From: Gnetum montanum
Lineage: Eukaryota; Streptophyta; Gnetopsida; Gnetales; Gnetaceae
Direction of reading: 5' to 3'
DNA: 52,236 bases
Assembly: GCA_015680685.1 (NCBI GenBank)
Contig: MNCI01005772.1
Coordinates: forward strand, 1,400 to 53,635
The notes below the pieces were generated by a model. The model was not told the origin of the DNA. It was given only the letters and a program-made list of their open reading frames with translations, and searched no databases. How positions within the stretch are numbered: the stretch's first letter is position 1; each line of letters opens with the position of its first letter. The translations under genes were made by a program, and so were the position numbers. Of this stretch, positions 11,014-23,563 are shown one piece after another.

Positions 11014-12590
11014 CTACATTTTTAGATGACAATTATTAAAATAAAAAATCCTTTGAAAGATAACATTACATCTACGCTTCCAAATGTAATATAGAATAAT
11101 ATGCCTAATGACTTTCCATAGAAAATTAAGATTAGAAGAAGTAGTGGCCAAAAGACAAAATATAGCATCATCTTGAGATAGCTTGCACAATGGAATGAAT
11201 TTGGAAGCCCATGTCCACATGTGCTATGCAAAGGGGCAAAGCTAAAACACATGAGCAAAGTCCTCTTGACCACCACAAAGAGGGCAATTGGGACTATGAA
11301 ACCCAAGATACTCGAGACATTTGTTGATAGGTAAACCTTGGTGGAGGAGACACTAGAGGAACTACTTGATTTTAGGAAGAGTTGGAAGTTTCCAAATACG
11401 TTGGAAGAGGAGGAGCCAGAATTGTTCCGACTCTTGTTTGTTCCATGACTTGTTACATTATTGAATGATACTTGATGAGTCATGCAAAAGGTGAAAGGGG
11501 ACATGTGGCTTCTAGAGTAGAAGTTTTGACCCATTAATCCATTAGAAGCCATGAAAAATGTTATGCACTAAACCATCGAGCTACAAATGGTGTTGAATGA
11601 AGGTATAAACACAAGCAAGGCAATGGTGCATTACCGGAGACTCCCCATATAGATTAGTAAACTTAGCCTTAGAAATCCATTGATCGGCAAGCCGAAGACA
11701 ACTAGAGAAATAACTCCCTTCCAATATCAAGAGGTAGCAACCATAGAATTCATAATGGTAAGGGAAGCAGGCGACAAAGGTAACCACCAAGGTCACACCT
11801 TAGAGAGAAGAGTAATGTTGATCATGACATTTGTCCAATCTATATATTGATGTAGAATTTGCCAAGCCTTCCAAATGCTTTTGAAAACATGAGATTTGGT
11901 AATATTTATAGTATGGGGGAAAAGGATCTAGTTAACGAAATGGGTTCCTTTCTAGAAGGGCTTGTTTTTGGGAAACACTTGTTGAAGCCTTAATTGGAGG
12001 AGAGTTCCAATGATGTCTAGGGCATTGAGATATTGGACCAACCACTTGGCAAATAAGGTAATCCCTTGCTTGAACAAGTTCAAAAGACCTAAGTTGCCTT
12101 TATTCTTAGCAAGAGTAACAATATTCTAAGCAACACAATGGAAGCCTTTTTGAGAGTCTTTAGAAGATCACATGAAGTCACGAAATAATCGTTCAAGCTT
12201 CTGATAACAACTTGGGAGGGAGCCCAACAAGAAGAGTAATATACATGGGTAGACACATAGATAGATTTACATACGAGGTACTTACTGGCTAGAGTGAGGG
12301 GTTTAGTCTTCCATTTTTCAAGTTTCTTTTGAATACAAAAAATCACATGCTCCCACAGAATAGAAGTAGAACCTCTAAAACAAAAGTGAATGCCCAAAAT
12401 ATTAATAATGTCTTGATCCTGGAGAAGCTACCAAGTAAAGTTGGCCACATGACTATAGTTATTGGTAAAGCTATAGACAAAAGATTTGTTCCAATTAATA
12501 ATGGAGCCTAAGACAGAGCAATATTGCTCAACCTGGGATAAGAGCAGGTGCAGATTAGCAACATTGTTTTGAATAAGAAAAAAGGAGTCA
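11014..12590 (-). pseudogene. LINE ORF2 C-terminal part
   Basis: Frames after the RT domain include GIHFCFRGSTSILWEHV and KLEKWKTKPLTLASKYLV (12397-12089), the post-RT region common to plant LINEs (KLxxWKxxxLSxAGKxxLI). The last frame (11220-11014) ends with WKVIRHIILYYIWKRRCNVIF, which matches the zf-RVT region near the end of ORF2. Stops separate the pieces. Confidence 0.75.
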
Positions 12591-13640
12591 TCAACAAAAT
12601 GCATGTTAAGAAGCTAATGTTGAGGTGAAGAGAGGCACATCCCAGTGAAGACTTCATTCTTAATATCATAATTTAACCAATGACAGAGAAACTTAGCTAC
12701 AATGATGAATAGGTAAGGGGCAAGAGGGCATCCTTGCTGCACTGACCAATGGATAGGAAAGGGAGAAGTGATGCAGAGGTAGTGGCTATTCTTGCAGTAG
12801 CATCTAAGAATAAACATTTCAGCATATGAAGGAACTTTTGGCCAAACCTAAGTTTAGTCATGGTTTGCAGAATAAAGTTCCACTTTATGTTGTCATAGGC
12901 CTTGGCATAATCAAACTTCATTAGGAAAATATCTTGACCATCATCCTCCGCCCATTTGAGACCTTCTCACGCAGCGATCATGTTGTTTAAAATATATCTA
13001 CTAGGAACAAATCATGTTTGCTAGGGAGAGATAATTTGGCCAAGAAATCTTTTCAGTTGTAAAGTTAAGCACTTGGCCCAAATTTTATACACCACATTTA
13101 GAAGAGTTATGGGAAACCAATTAGAGATACAGGTAGGATCCCCAGATTTAGGAAGGAGGCAAATAATATCTTGATTTAGATTGGGCCCAAGGGAACTAGT
13201 AATGATAGCCTCATTGATAACCTTGAGAAGGTCATTTCCCACCAGGTCCCAATGGTTTTAAAAAAATTCAGCAAGGAAACCATTAAAACTAGGAGCCTTC
13301 CCATGACCCAACTTGGAGCAAGCAACCTCAATCCCCTCTTTGGTGATATTGGCATCCAAACTTTGCAACATAGTAGGATTGATAAGTCTAGGATGATTGA
13401 GGGTAGTAGCCTCAAATGATGAGATGTCCATAGGGGTTTCATAATGATTTTTGAGAAATGTAAGAATTCTATTGTGATCAATGATGGTGGAGCTATCATT
13501 GGAGATTTTGTCTAAAGAATGTGAGGGAGAAGAGCTATTTAGGTACTTCAAAAATTCCTTATAGTATTCATCTTGAATATTTAACCAAGTGAGTCTACTT
13601 TTAGTTAAGGCACTTTGTGCTCTATACACTTCCTAATGTT
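12591..13640 (-). pseudogene. LINE ORF2 reverse transcriptase domain
   Basis: RT motifs appear in order from right to left: FNGFLAEFF (13270), NWFPITLLNVVYKIWAKCL (about 13085-13140, normally NxRPIxLxNxxYKIxAKxL), KFDYAKAYDNIKW (12880-12920, motif A), QQGCPLAPYLF (12710-12740, motif B), and HFVDDSFFL (about 12580-12605, motif C with the paired aspartates). The enzyme would copy LINE RNA into DNA at the nicked target. Frame changes separate the motifs. Confidence 0.88.
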
Positions 13641-14695
13641 GGAAGGCTAACCAAGCTCTACGTAACTCATTGTGAATAGGAGTGTAGAAGAAATCTTGAG
13701 CTAATTTATTAGTAAGATGTTCAATAGTAAGGTGAATGTTGTTGTGCTCTTATTTAGCTTGAGTAGCCACTACCTTACCATACGAATGGGCAAATTTCCA
13801 TACTCTACAAGAAGCACAATGCCACCATTGAATCCAACCCACTTGATCTGAGGGCCGAGGTTTGACATTCCAAAGGTTGGAGAGAAGAAGTTAGGTAGAA
13901 GGGGAAGAGAACCAATGGTTATGTAGCTAGAAGAGATGGAATTTATGTCGAGGGTTGTTGCCATGAATCTAGATAGAGATAGAGATGGGAAAATGATCTA
14001 ATAAGGTGGTGTGTTGATGAACTATGGTAGCGGAGACAACTTCCCAAAAAGAGAGGGTGGAAAAGTAGAACTTGTCTAACCTACTGTAGATGCAAGCCTA
14101 CCCAAGATGTAGATTGCTCCAAGTACATCTATGTAGGAGATCGCTAGTAGAAGCATACACCCCATCAAAGAGGTAGAACTTTTTCTTAAAGGCGGATTAT
14201 GTCTAATATTCAAAATTTTCTAGTTGAAAGAACATCCCCAAGCTTATCTTAAGGGAATTCTAACATATTAAAATCTCCTCCAAAAATCCAAGGAACTGGA
14301 GGAAGGGAATTGATGAGTTCTTGCCATAGGAGAGCATGTTCTATAGAATCGTTAGGGGCATAAATTAAGCAAATACCAAAGGGGCCCTACGAAGAAGAGA
14401 AGATAGCCCATGAAACTCTATGGCTAGAATTGGAATCACTTTGAAAGATTTTATCCTTCTAGTAGGTTGAGAAGATAATGGAAGCTTCCCCTTTTCCACT
14501 CATGTGGGATAGAGCAATATGTGAGGGGTGAGGGAGAAACTGATGGGTTGAAAGAGATAAATGATCTACTGAAATTTTAATTTCTTGAAAGAGAATGAAA
14601 TCTAAAGCAATATTTAGACTAGAAAGAAAGTTGCTAGCATGCTTCCATTAAAGTCTATTAGTAAAGCCTCGGACATTCCATGACAGTAGGCTCAT
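13641..14695 (-). pseudogene. LINE ORF2 endonuclease domain
   Basis: The minus strand from about 14695 reads MSLLSWNVRGFTNRL and then FILFQEIKIS. These are the first two motifs of the apurinic-type endonuclease of L1 elements (LSWNxRG and LxETK/Q), which nicks the genomic target. In-frame stops follow. Toward 13770 a frame with WVGFNGGIVLL is in the spacer before RT. Confidence 0.78.
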
Positions 14696-15816
14696 GGGAA
14701 AGCAGAAGGCATGTTGAATGAGAGGTCAACAGATGGTTCAAAAATCGAAGTGTCAACTTCCATTATTTGTGAAAGAATGGCAAAGGAGCTATTTGTAATG
14801 ATAGGGGCCACAAAAGTGTTTAGAGGAGAAGACATCAAGGTGGACTTGTAGGGGAGGAAGTGGAGGGTGGAGTTATAGGAGAGGAAGCTTTGATTTATTT
14901 CCTCCCATTGCCTTCCACAAACTCCTCACCCGAGGGAGTCCTTGAAGGACTTTGAGAGGGTGACATGCGCTGAGGTGTTTACACCCGATTGTGACACTTG
15001 TACCTTGGAGAGGTTAGCCAAAGAGGAGGACTTTGGATCTATTTTAGTAGAGGATCCAAACTTGAAGGATTCTGATGATGGGTAGGATGATGTGTTTGAG
15101 GACTAGGTTCATTTGAGATGTGGTGAATTGGTTTTTCCTAGCTAAGAAGGGACACATTGAGATATGATGGTCAACTCGATGACAGTAGCTGCATGAGTTT
15201 GGAAGATAAAAATAGTTGATTTTTTGGGTGAAGAGTTTCTCACCAGTTGTGAGGGTTACCGAGGTTTTTCTTAGAGCTATATCAAGTTCGATACAGAAGT
15301 AGCAAATTTGAGTTCCATTGATCACAATGCTATGGTCGGAAAAAATTGGGCCAAGGGTACTCACAATGTCCCTCTCTACCAATGAAAAAATGAGCAGAAG
15401 GTTTAACAATTTCACATAACAAGGAATTGTGTTATATGTTGGGTCATTGACATTAAAGTCAAATCACCAAGCACATTAAAGTCAAATCACCAAGCATACG
15501 CATTAGAGTCACATTTCGAGTATGGAAAATTTTGAGGGGGAGATCTTTCTCTACCTAAGAGGCCTTGGATAGTTCTGCCAAGATAAAGTTCCGAGCATAG
15601 TAATGGGCATGCGACACGTAAATGCCATGTGGTAGAAGTGGATTTGTGTGTTGATGCTTAAAACCTCAATAAAAACCCCACCATTTAAAGAAAAATAAAA
15701 CACATTGCGAAATCTTTAGAAACTGCATCAAAAATATCATCGAAAAGAAGGAAATCTATTTGGTACAAGTTAGAGTAACTTCCCTATTGAAGATTAGATT
15801 TAGAAGGATCTGCCAT
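14696..15816 (-). pseudogene. LINE ORF1 with CCHC knuckle
   Basis: A plausible start is the ATG at 15816 (MADPSKSNLQ then a stop). The middle (15415-15044) has CSYCHRVDHHISMC, a CX2CX4HX4C zinc knuckle typical of the nucleic-acid-binding ORF1 of plant LINEs. The stretch before it (GTQICYFCIELDIALRK) fits the DUF4283-linked region that precedes the knuckle in such proteins. Several stops interrupt the frame. Confidence 0.72.
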
Positions 15817-16440
15817 TATAGAATGGGCCCGAAACTACCCTGGAGCTATCACGAGACCACAAACCACCACAGAGTGAGTGAACACCACTACCACATCCCC
15901 ACCACAAAAACCAACTCATTGTGCCTGGACCCACCGGTCCATCACAATGCCAACCTGCACAACAATAGAGCAAGATAGCACCACCAGCCACTGTTCCAAC
16001 CCACACAAGCAGCGCAGCAGTGACAGCCGATGAAAGCAGCCCCAGAAGAAATCCACAACCACAGCCACCACCAACGGAGCAAAACCCAGCAAGCAGCAGC
16101 AACGGTGGCAACCCTTGACATAGACCGCACCACCCACCGAAATTGTCACCCCGTTAACACCGAGCAGCAACACAGAAACCCAGGAAGCCAAGAATATAGA
16201 AAAACACAACAGCCCACTAAAACTGCAATGCAACAAAGAGCTAAAATAGAAAACCCAAAGCCCTGAATGCAGCAACAAACCAAGCTAGAGGAGCCACTGC
16301 ATAGCGCAGCAGTCCACGCGACCCCGAGACTACGGTGCAACCCTGCGCATGATAGAAAAAAGGGACAAACCGTCGTCCAACGGTCCATGCAATGGTCAGA
16401 ATCAAGGATTTTCAGAGATCCGTTTCAACAGCATCCTCTC
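15817..16440 (-). promoter_or_regulatory. GC-rich 5' leader of the LINE
   Basis: Base composition changes sharply: CAG, CAC and CCA-rich on the plus strand, unlike the AT-rich flanks, and the change ends near 16440. It lies directly upstream of ORF1 in the LINE's direction, where LINEs keep an internal promoter. Open frames across it on both strands are low-complexity and are probably by-products of few stop codons. Confidence 0.5.
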
Positions 16441-17157
16441 AAAGGTCATCTTTTAGTTTTATTATCATGAAATTTTAACTGTATATTGTAACAGAAACTT
16501 TGTTACCTCATCAGATTAGAAACAAAGCTTACAAATAATTTTTTCTTATTTTTTATGCACATTAAAAATATGTACAATGTAATGCCAAAACATTACCATA
16601 ATCTACAAATGAAGTGCACATTCCATATAACTTGGTGGTTACAACGAGTTTTTAAATATTTAGAAAGAAAACGATGATTATATGTATCATAAGAAATTCA
16701 TCTAACAATGCATTATTATAATTTAAGCAAGAAAGCTCCCAGCAAGAGTTGAACAATTAATTTATTTTTTACATTATTAAGTTTTTTTCTATTTGGGCTT
16801 TCAAGCTCGAGAAGCTATCTCTCACATTTCATTGTAATTTGTTTCCTTTGCTTTCCTTTTCTTTTTTCTTTTAGAACAAAAGGACAAGTCAATTATATTA
16901 CTTCCAAATGAAAACTGATATCACAAAAAGTACAATAATGAGGTTATGGGGAATATAAACCTAACTAGGGAAGCAAATGTGTTAGAAAATCCATGTGTAA
17001 AAACAAAACCCACACCCAACCAAGGATGGGATAATAATTCATAGGTCAAACATGCTTAACATAGACATAAAAGGCCATGAGAGGCACATCACCAGAAAGG
17101 AAAACCTCTACATTAAACAATAGCCCATGAGAATCACATCCAGAAACATAAAACAAT
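16441..17157. other. AT-rich intergenic DNA
   Basis: No frames, repeats or RNA genes that I can support. Confidence 0.45.
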
Positions 17158-17300
17158 GAAGTGTTAGCCTAGTGGTAAGATACTTGATTTGGAAACTTTA
17201 GGTCATGCATTCAATTCTAGTGGGAAATATTGAGTTATATAAAGTACTAATTAGACTATGTATTTTTGGGTGTACCTATGTTTCACTTATTTTGGATTCC
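17158..17300 (+). mobile_element. tRNA-derived SINE-like element, copy 1
   Basis: Contains TAGCCTAGTGG at 17165-17175, an exact fit to the RNA polymerase III A box (TRGCNNAGYGG). About 34 bases further (17209-17219) lies attcaattcta, a weak B box. Together they look like the tRNA-related head of a plant SINE; the body and tail are not clear and the right end is a guess. Confidence 0.55.
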
Positions 17301-17697
17301 AACACCCTCCACATCCAAAAACAAAAAGGGAAAAACAATTCTAAAAATAGATTTTTTATAACATTATTAAATGAATAAATTATTGAGGAAATTTTCACAA
17401 TTAGCAATAGGGAATCCATCCCATCTAGGTCATGCCATGTATCAAGAAAGGAACATGGTTTGATAGAATGTGCTACATCATTCGGCATAGTTGGAGCCTT
17501 AAGCATCAGAAGGGCTCGAATAACATGAGGAGGTATGCATAGAGAAACTAAAGGGGGAGGGTGGTGTGTCCAACATGCTTGCCAACAAGACCATTGATCC
17601 CCACGTGAACTATAAATTTCCTACCAAAGACAACACATAGGATCGATAAGCTAAATGTACCTCAAAATCCATGGCCTAGAACCAAGCAACTAACAAT

Positions 17698-17755
17698 GAG
17701 GTGTTAGCCTAGTGGTAAAACTCTTGATTTGAAAGCTCCAAGTCATGGGTGTAGA
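17698..17755 (+). mobile_element. tRNA-derived SINE-like head, copy 2 (truncated)
   Basis: Repeats gaggtgttagcctagtggta and the following ~40 bases of copy 1, with the same A box at 17705-17715. After about 17750 the similarity ends, before a B box. Two copies 540 bp apart support a dispersed element over chance. Confidence 0.55.
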
Positions 17756-18018
17756 GACTCATCAAGTTAAAGTCTGTATAGAGGAAAGGTGTAGCTGGGC
17801 AAGAAGAGTCAAGGATCCATATAACAAGCTAGTTTACAACACCAAGGTTAAAGGGGAAGTTTGTTGAATTGCAAGCCTATGCCTATGAGGATAAGAGGTT
17901 TCACAAACTATTGGAAGGGAAAAATTAGAATTAGTTGGGGTCAATGGGGGAAATGTTAGGCCAAAAGACACTTGCAAATGGTGGACATGATAAAGGATTC
18001 AACATCAAAATCACTATT
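17756..18018. other. flank of LTR element E1
   Basis: No gene seen. The last five bases (ctatt, 18014-18018) match ctatc at 24410-24414 in four of five positions and are the probable target duplication of E1. Confidence 0.5.
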
Positions 18019-18896
18019 TGATTAATCGTGGCTTGCCAGGCCCCTATATCGGATCCTTGATGTTGGGTACACGATATCATAGCCTTGATAATGATATTGA
18101 ATACACGATATTGTGATTCTTGTATAGGCCTATAAATACAACATTGAGGTGCATAAGAAAAGAGTCTTTTAGTAAGTCTTAGAGTAGAGTCATTTTGTCA
18201 ATTTTTAGTTAGTTTTCAGTTAGTTTCCAGCTCCTTTCCAAGTGCATGCCTACAATGTGATGATTGTAATTGTATGGAACCTTTGTTCGAGTGTGATGTA
18301 CTTGGACACGCACACGATCGACAATAAAGATTGAGATTACTCCATCATTACAACATTCACTTAGCTTTTAATTACTTTAATTGTTTATTATTTACTATTA
18401 TTTTCTTAGTTAATATTTCTTTTATCATCATTTACTATTTCTGTTGTTAAATGCGGAATAAATATGTCTTAATCACAAACATTTAAGTGTAATCACGTGG
18501 TAACCCAGTAGCGTGTCAAATAGCACTTCAAGTAAATGAGTGCTTGGTAATCCCAAAAATAGTACACAAAGTACAAGATGTGCACAGATGATTAAGAATA
18601 GATGTTCATTGCACTTAGGCTAGCTTAGACTTCATTTCCTATTTTTTATTAGTTTAATCAAGTTATTTCTCTTTGTCTTTAGGAGTAGCATAATATTAGA
18701 AATCACATCATACACCTCACTTTGGACTAAACCATACATGACTAGGCAAATACTAGTCTAGGTGAGAAGACAACAAACTACGATCAACATGTAACTATCT
18801 AGATGCCACAACTAGTTCGTTTGCAGAGTTCTACTAGATCATGCGTACACCCTTGTATTCATATGGTTGAGTGTAGGGATACCTAGCTACTCATCA
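18019..18896 (+). repeat. E1 5' LTR
   Basis: Starts tgattaatcg and ends tcatca. U3 has repeated gatatc-like words, followed by a TATA box tataaata at 18131-18138 and a polyadenylation signal aataaa at 18323-18328. The end gttgagtgtaggga...tcatca is shared with the other LTRs here. Confidence 0.9.
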
Positions 18897-18897
18897 T

Positions 18898-18915
18898 TGG
18901 CATCGTTGTCGAGGA
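18898..18915 (+). promoter_or_regulatory. E1 primer-binding site (tRNA-Asp type)
   Basis: tggcatcgttgtcgagga matches the complement of the plant tRNA-Asp 3' end (tggcgccgttgccgggga) at 14 of 18 positions. All four differences are transitions, as expected of decay in an old methylated copy. Confidence 0.7.
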
Positions 18916-19027
18916 TGATGCTAGTTATCTAGATTAGTTAAATCATACAAGATTGCTATAATAAGTATTAATGATATATCTTTTACAAAGAAAGTAATTG
19001 TAATTAAGTCACACACAATTCACAACA

Positions 19028-21480
19028 ATGTCTCTCTCACAAGACTATGATAGTGCAACAACTAGTGAGGCAATTCATTGGAGAACCAACGAAATTTATG
19101 ATGAAGATGAAGTTTGGAGTATTCAATATTATGTAGGAGTTTTACATGTTCATGAATACCCCAACGATACTCATGGACTCTTGTCATCCAACTTAGATAC
19201 CCTTAGTGAGGATGGGACATCCCATAGAATGAGGGGGCCCGTAAGGCCTTGAACCTTCTCAATAGTTAACAAGAATTTATCCGGGGATGATTGGGAGACT
19301 TACAAAAGTCATGATAAGTCTTCTAATACTTTCTCTTCCTCTACTCCTTCAACATTAGGTCATGACATGGAGGACCATCTCTCAAGGGGTCGATGTAGAA
19401 AAAAAAATCGAACCCATGGGCAAAGTTAGGAATGCCAACATGAACAAAGACAACATCGTTCCAACTCACAAACTCGTAACTTTCTTAGTGATGATGAACC
19501 CCTACTAGCCACTAAGAGCCTAACGCATATATAGGAGTCTATTCAAATATCCTGCAGGCATCACAAGGAAAGTCATCTACCCAGGCTTGATTTAAACAAC
19601 TTTCCCAAGTTTTAAAGAGGCTATGATTTAGATCTGTAACATCATCTACAAGCCTTCTACGATGCCTATGCATGGAACAATATTGATAATGGGTGGCAAA
19701 GGCTTAAGCTCTTTCCTATGATAATCATTGGCCAAGCTAAAGTGTGGTACAAGTCTTTAAAATTGAATTTAATTTGACGTTGGCCTACAATGGTAAACCT
19801 CTTCAATGAAAGATATCAAACCTATGCAAGAGTATCAACCTTGAGGACACAAATCCAAGAGTGGAAAAAAGGGAAATATGAACCCTTGGACATGGCCTTA
19901 GAAAGTTATTACTCTTTGTTAAACAAATGCCCAGGCCATGGGTTCTCCAAGGAAAGGCTAATGTATCACATCATGGATGGGCTCTGTAATAAAATAAGGA
20001 AGACCCTAGGGATGTATGCCTTAGGTCAATATATGAAGTACGAACTCATCAATTCCAAGAGCTTATTAAGTGGGTAGCAAAAGAAGAAGGAGAAATAGCC
20101 AAATGGGAGAATGTTGAAAAATCTCAACAGGACCAAACTCTTGAAGTAACAAAGGTTCATAATCATAAAGAGGAGAAATCAAGTCACCTTGAGGAGGTGA
20201 AATGATTTCTACCTTTGCCAATACTAAAATCACTAGATGAAATTGAGACAAAGATTAACAAGATGATAGAGTGCGTACATGAAAAATGTAGAGAATATGC
20301 AAACATTATTAGAGGGAGACCCACACAAGATAACTTTGATGACCAAAACAAATAGAGGATACGAAACCTAGAAACAAGATAGAACACCATTCAACAATTG
20401 GAAAGAAGCACTGAAGAAAATGATGATAGGGGCTCAACTGAAAAACATAAGTATTGATGCGATGTTTGCCTATAGATCACCCAAAAGGCCAATGCCCAAT
20501 CTTGTCACATCTACATGAGCATTGGGAAAGAATGTTACACCTAGATTTTGTACAGAAGTACATGGTTGGACGCATCCTTGTCCCACAACTTTATGGGCAA
20601 TTTGACAACTCATCGTACTATCCATGGGCAAATTCTTACCAGCCTCAATACTATGCTCAACAGTAGTGGTAGAATCCCTAGTCATGGGGGAGGCCATCAC
20701 CAAATTGGCCACACCCTTCGTATCACCCGAAACCAAGTGCTTATTATGTTCAACACCTTGTTTCTCCAACTGGATCAACATCCTCTACTTCACCTCATTG
20801 TTATCACTCTCTCAAGTATCATCAAACCATGTCCTCTTCTATGGGATCACCACCTCATGTTCCTTACACTTCTCCTTGCCCTCAATATTTTCATTCTTCA
20901 CCTTCTTCTACATCACCACCAGTTGTACTAGAAGGTTTTGCACCATAGCACCAACCCATGAACATTACTTGTGCTACTACTATCAATAGCAATGGGAATC
21001 CTACACAACATAGGAAGCATCCTTTCTATAGGAATGGCCATAAAAAGAGACAACACGGTTTCGAAACCACTACATCATCCAACTCAGCATAAACTCAGCA
21101 TAATCCCAACACTATGATGCACCTTCCTCTTCGAACTCAATGCCTCCTATTACCTTATCCAAGCCACCAATCAACACTCTAACAACCATGTGGCATAATG
21201 AATATAACAATGTGGGGAGACATATTGATCCTTGCATACCATCTTATGGTCATGGGTGCCATAGTGGGTTAGCTTCTTATCACATGACTACATCTTATAA
21301 TCTGCCCCACTATGCCTACTTTAAGCAAGTGTGTGAAACCCAATTTGGGTACATTCCTGCCACCACACTAAAAGACACCTAGTGGTTTGGATATGATCGA
21401 ACCCCAATATTTCCAACATGCATGAATCCAAACTTTCCCTTTATTAATTCTTGCCATAATCAAAGGTTCAGTCATGGGGG
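19028..21480 (+). pseudogene. E1 gag remnant
   Basis: Starts MSLSQDYDSATTSEAIHW, as in E2. A Retrotrans_gag-like core lies at about 19600-20090 (KVWYKSL, MVNLFNERYQTYARVSTL, LDMALESYYSLLNKCPGHGF). It is followed by a charged linker and a damaged knuckle with a stop at about 20462-20505. The C-terminal part (21140-21382) resembles E2 38452-38673. Gag would form the particle shell; stops and shifts prevent that here. Confidence 0.82.
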
Positions 21481-22958
21481 ACACCCTCCATTCTAACAAG
21501 CAGAATTAGTAAATGTTTTTTTTCTTTGGTTTTAGAAATTTTTTTTCTAATTTTTCATCTTTCAATTTATTGTTTTATCTTTTTGAGGGTAATCTCATTT
21601 GTAAATAAAATACTCATGTGACCTATCGGTTAAGGTGTTTTTCTATGCTATTAAGTCACAAGTGACTAATTATTCAAACAATGAGCCCACAACATCCACC
21701 TACCCATTCTATTAATAAGAGGTTCTACCCTGGGTACAATGATATTCTTGTTTTCATTAAAACTTAAAGTAACTTTGTACTCATTATGCCCAAAGCAAAG
21801 AGTGACTAACTAAGAGGGAATGGAAAGGGTGTGACATCAAGGGGACTTGTGGATTCTCTTTGGTCAAGGGGACTTGTGGATTCTCTTTGGTGACATTTGT
21901 AGGTGCTATCATGCAGCTTAATTGTACTAAGATCCTTGTAGATCTAACGAAAAATGGGAGTAAGAGTTGTGATAAAGGCACTTAATAAAGGAACTCAATG
22001 CTGTTCTGGGGGGTTCCACTAGAAAGATTTAATCACACACAATACTGGTGGCGGCTTCTCCAAATCACTTTTGGGAAAGACAAAGTGTAAGAATTGGTCA
22101 GAAGAAGAAAAAGACAAGAAAAAAATAAGAGAAAAAGAAAAACAAGGAAAAAATAGGAAATGAAGTGGAAAAGAAAAGACTAAGAAAAAAAATGTGTCGC
22201 AGACAAATTTGAATCACTTCTCACTTGCACAAAACGTCAAGTGATCATACGCCTTATTTTCATGATGCTCTTATGATTGTCTATCATTGGGATGAAACAA
22301 CGCGATGTCACTGATCATAGGTATGGACTTGGTTTTAATCTTGGAGCGAAAGGCTAATGGTACTTTAATCACACACAATACTTAGGATTCATTGCACCTA
22401 GGGTAAGTTACCTCACGTCTCGATCTCTACAATTTTTTCTGTAATTCATCTCATCTCATTGTCCAAGTACTTATAACTTGTGTCTTGTGTAGCATAGAAT
22501 TCATACCTCATCACATTGGTATTTAACATGTGTGTGTTTTGTTGCACCAATGTAGATTACATTTAATGCCTATAGATATTTTAAGATGTCATTACGCAAG
22601 GGCATTATAGGTTGGAACCTACTTTGGGGAGGACCCAATTGTGTGATGTTTGTAATTTGTACTTGTTGCACACCACCATATCATTTTATACCCACCAAGT
22701 ACTCCCTTGCCAAATATATTCTTTCTTTTGTCATCATTTTATCAAACATTCCTCAAAACCATTACATGTCCTTTTATGTGTCTCCTAAACAGATTAGGTC
22801 TGACATTAAACTTTTAGGGAAACTTCCTTAAAAGATTTCTAACTGTAGAATCATACTAAGAAACAAATTAAACATTTATTAAAGGTAATGAGTTAGGTAT
22901 AAGATAACCGAATTTCTTTAAACAACCATACTAATAATTGGTCCTTGTGTGATTATAG
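21481..22958 (+). other. E1 noncoding interior between gag and the second ORF
   Basis: Colinear with E2 38770-41290 except for the E2 insert. It has a 29-bp direct repeat (aaggggacttgtggattctc at about 21838 and 21867) and an A-rich stretch at 22100-22190. In other Ty3/gypsy elements pol would occupy this place, but no pol motif is visible. Confidence 0.6.
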
Positions 22959-23377
22959 ATGGCCCCTAAAAGAGGACAACAAGGAGGACCTTCTCAAGGT
23001 ATAGTTAAATGCCCGAGAGGAGGCAGAGGCCAAGGACCTCATGCAGAACATGCAAAGTAGGAGTAACAATCATTTAGCATCCATCAAGAAACTCCTGTCA
23101 TTGCATAATAAAACCAAGCAAAAGGTGGAGAGGTTAGGGCCAAATCCTATGAAGAGGAACAACGGTCAAGGTCAATCAGATGTTCCCACAACTATCGTGC
23201 AAATGGGAGGTGCCAACTCCATCAAATATTGGAACATCAACATGGACGACACATAGCCCTCGAACTGAAGAGGAGAAACTTCAGGAATTCCTTTAGAGAC
23301 ATCCATTTCCAAAGCTTGGAGCACAAGCTAAGGGGAAGAGGCCCATGAAAGAGCCACCACCACCAGGAACCACATGA
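22959..23377 (+). pseudogene. E1 remnant of the second ORF
   Basis: Starts MAPKRGQQGGPSQG, like the E2 second ORF, keeps about the first 45 codons, and then jumps to text matching the E2 end (MGGANSIKYWNIN versus MGGADSIKHWSIS). About 2.5 kb present in E2 (roughly 41440-43950) is missing. An AG precedes the ATG in both copies. Confidence 0.72.
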
Positions 23378-23547
23378 GTTCCAACAAATGTTGTCCTTTG
23401 TAATTTTGTGTGTGTGTTCCAATTTTGTTTTGTTTAATCCCACACTATGGCATGAGTAATTCTTAGTTAGTCAATAATCCCATACCTATTCATTATGTAA
23501 TCAATTGAACTCATTCTCATTTTGTTTGACTCAAGGATGAGTTGTTA

Positions 23548-23563
23548 TTCAGTTGTGGGGTTA
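23548..23563 (+). promoter_or_regulatory. E1 polypurine-tract region
   Basis: gttgtggggtta sits directly before the 3' LTR and after ctcaaggatgagtt. The same order (gaggacaagttt, then gtgggggta) precedes the E2 3' LTR and, on the minus strand, the E3 3' LTR. This is where plus-strand DNA synthesis would be primed. Confidence 0.6.

Larger units (their letters stand above)
10960..16440 (-). mobile_element. degenerate L1-type LINE (non-LTR retrotransposon)
   Basis: In minus-strand order the region shows a GC-rich 5' leader, an ORF1 with a CCHC knuckle, an endonuclease start, a reverse transcriptase with FVDD, and a C-terminal zinc-finger segment. This is the order of plant L1-type LINEs, which copy themselves by target-primed reverse transcription. 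Every part is broken by stops and shifts, so the copy is dead. Both ends are approximate: I found no target duplication and no tail. Confidence 0.88.

Noticed and set aside
15800-16470. Cysteine/valine-rich and basic open frames on both strands as genes
   Set aside because: They overlap in a GC-rich low-complexity LINE leader where stops are rare by composition.
20548-20989. Leucine/histidine-rich frames (121-127 codons) inside E1 as separate genes
   Set aside because: They are off-frame readings of the gag C-terminal region, which aligns with E2 in another frame.
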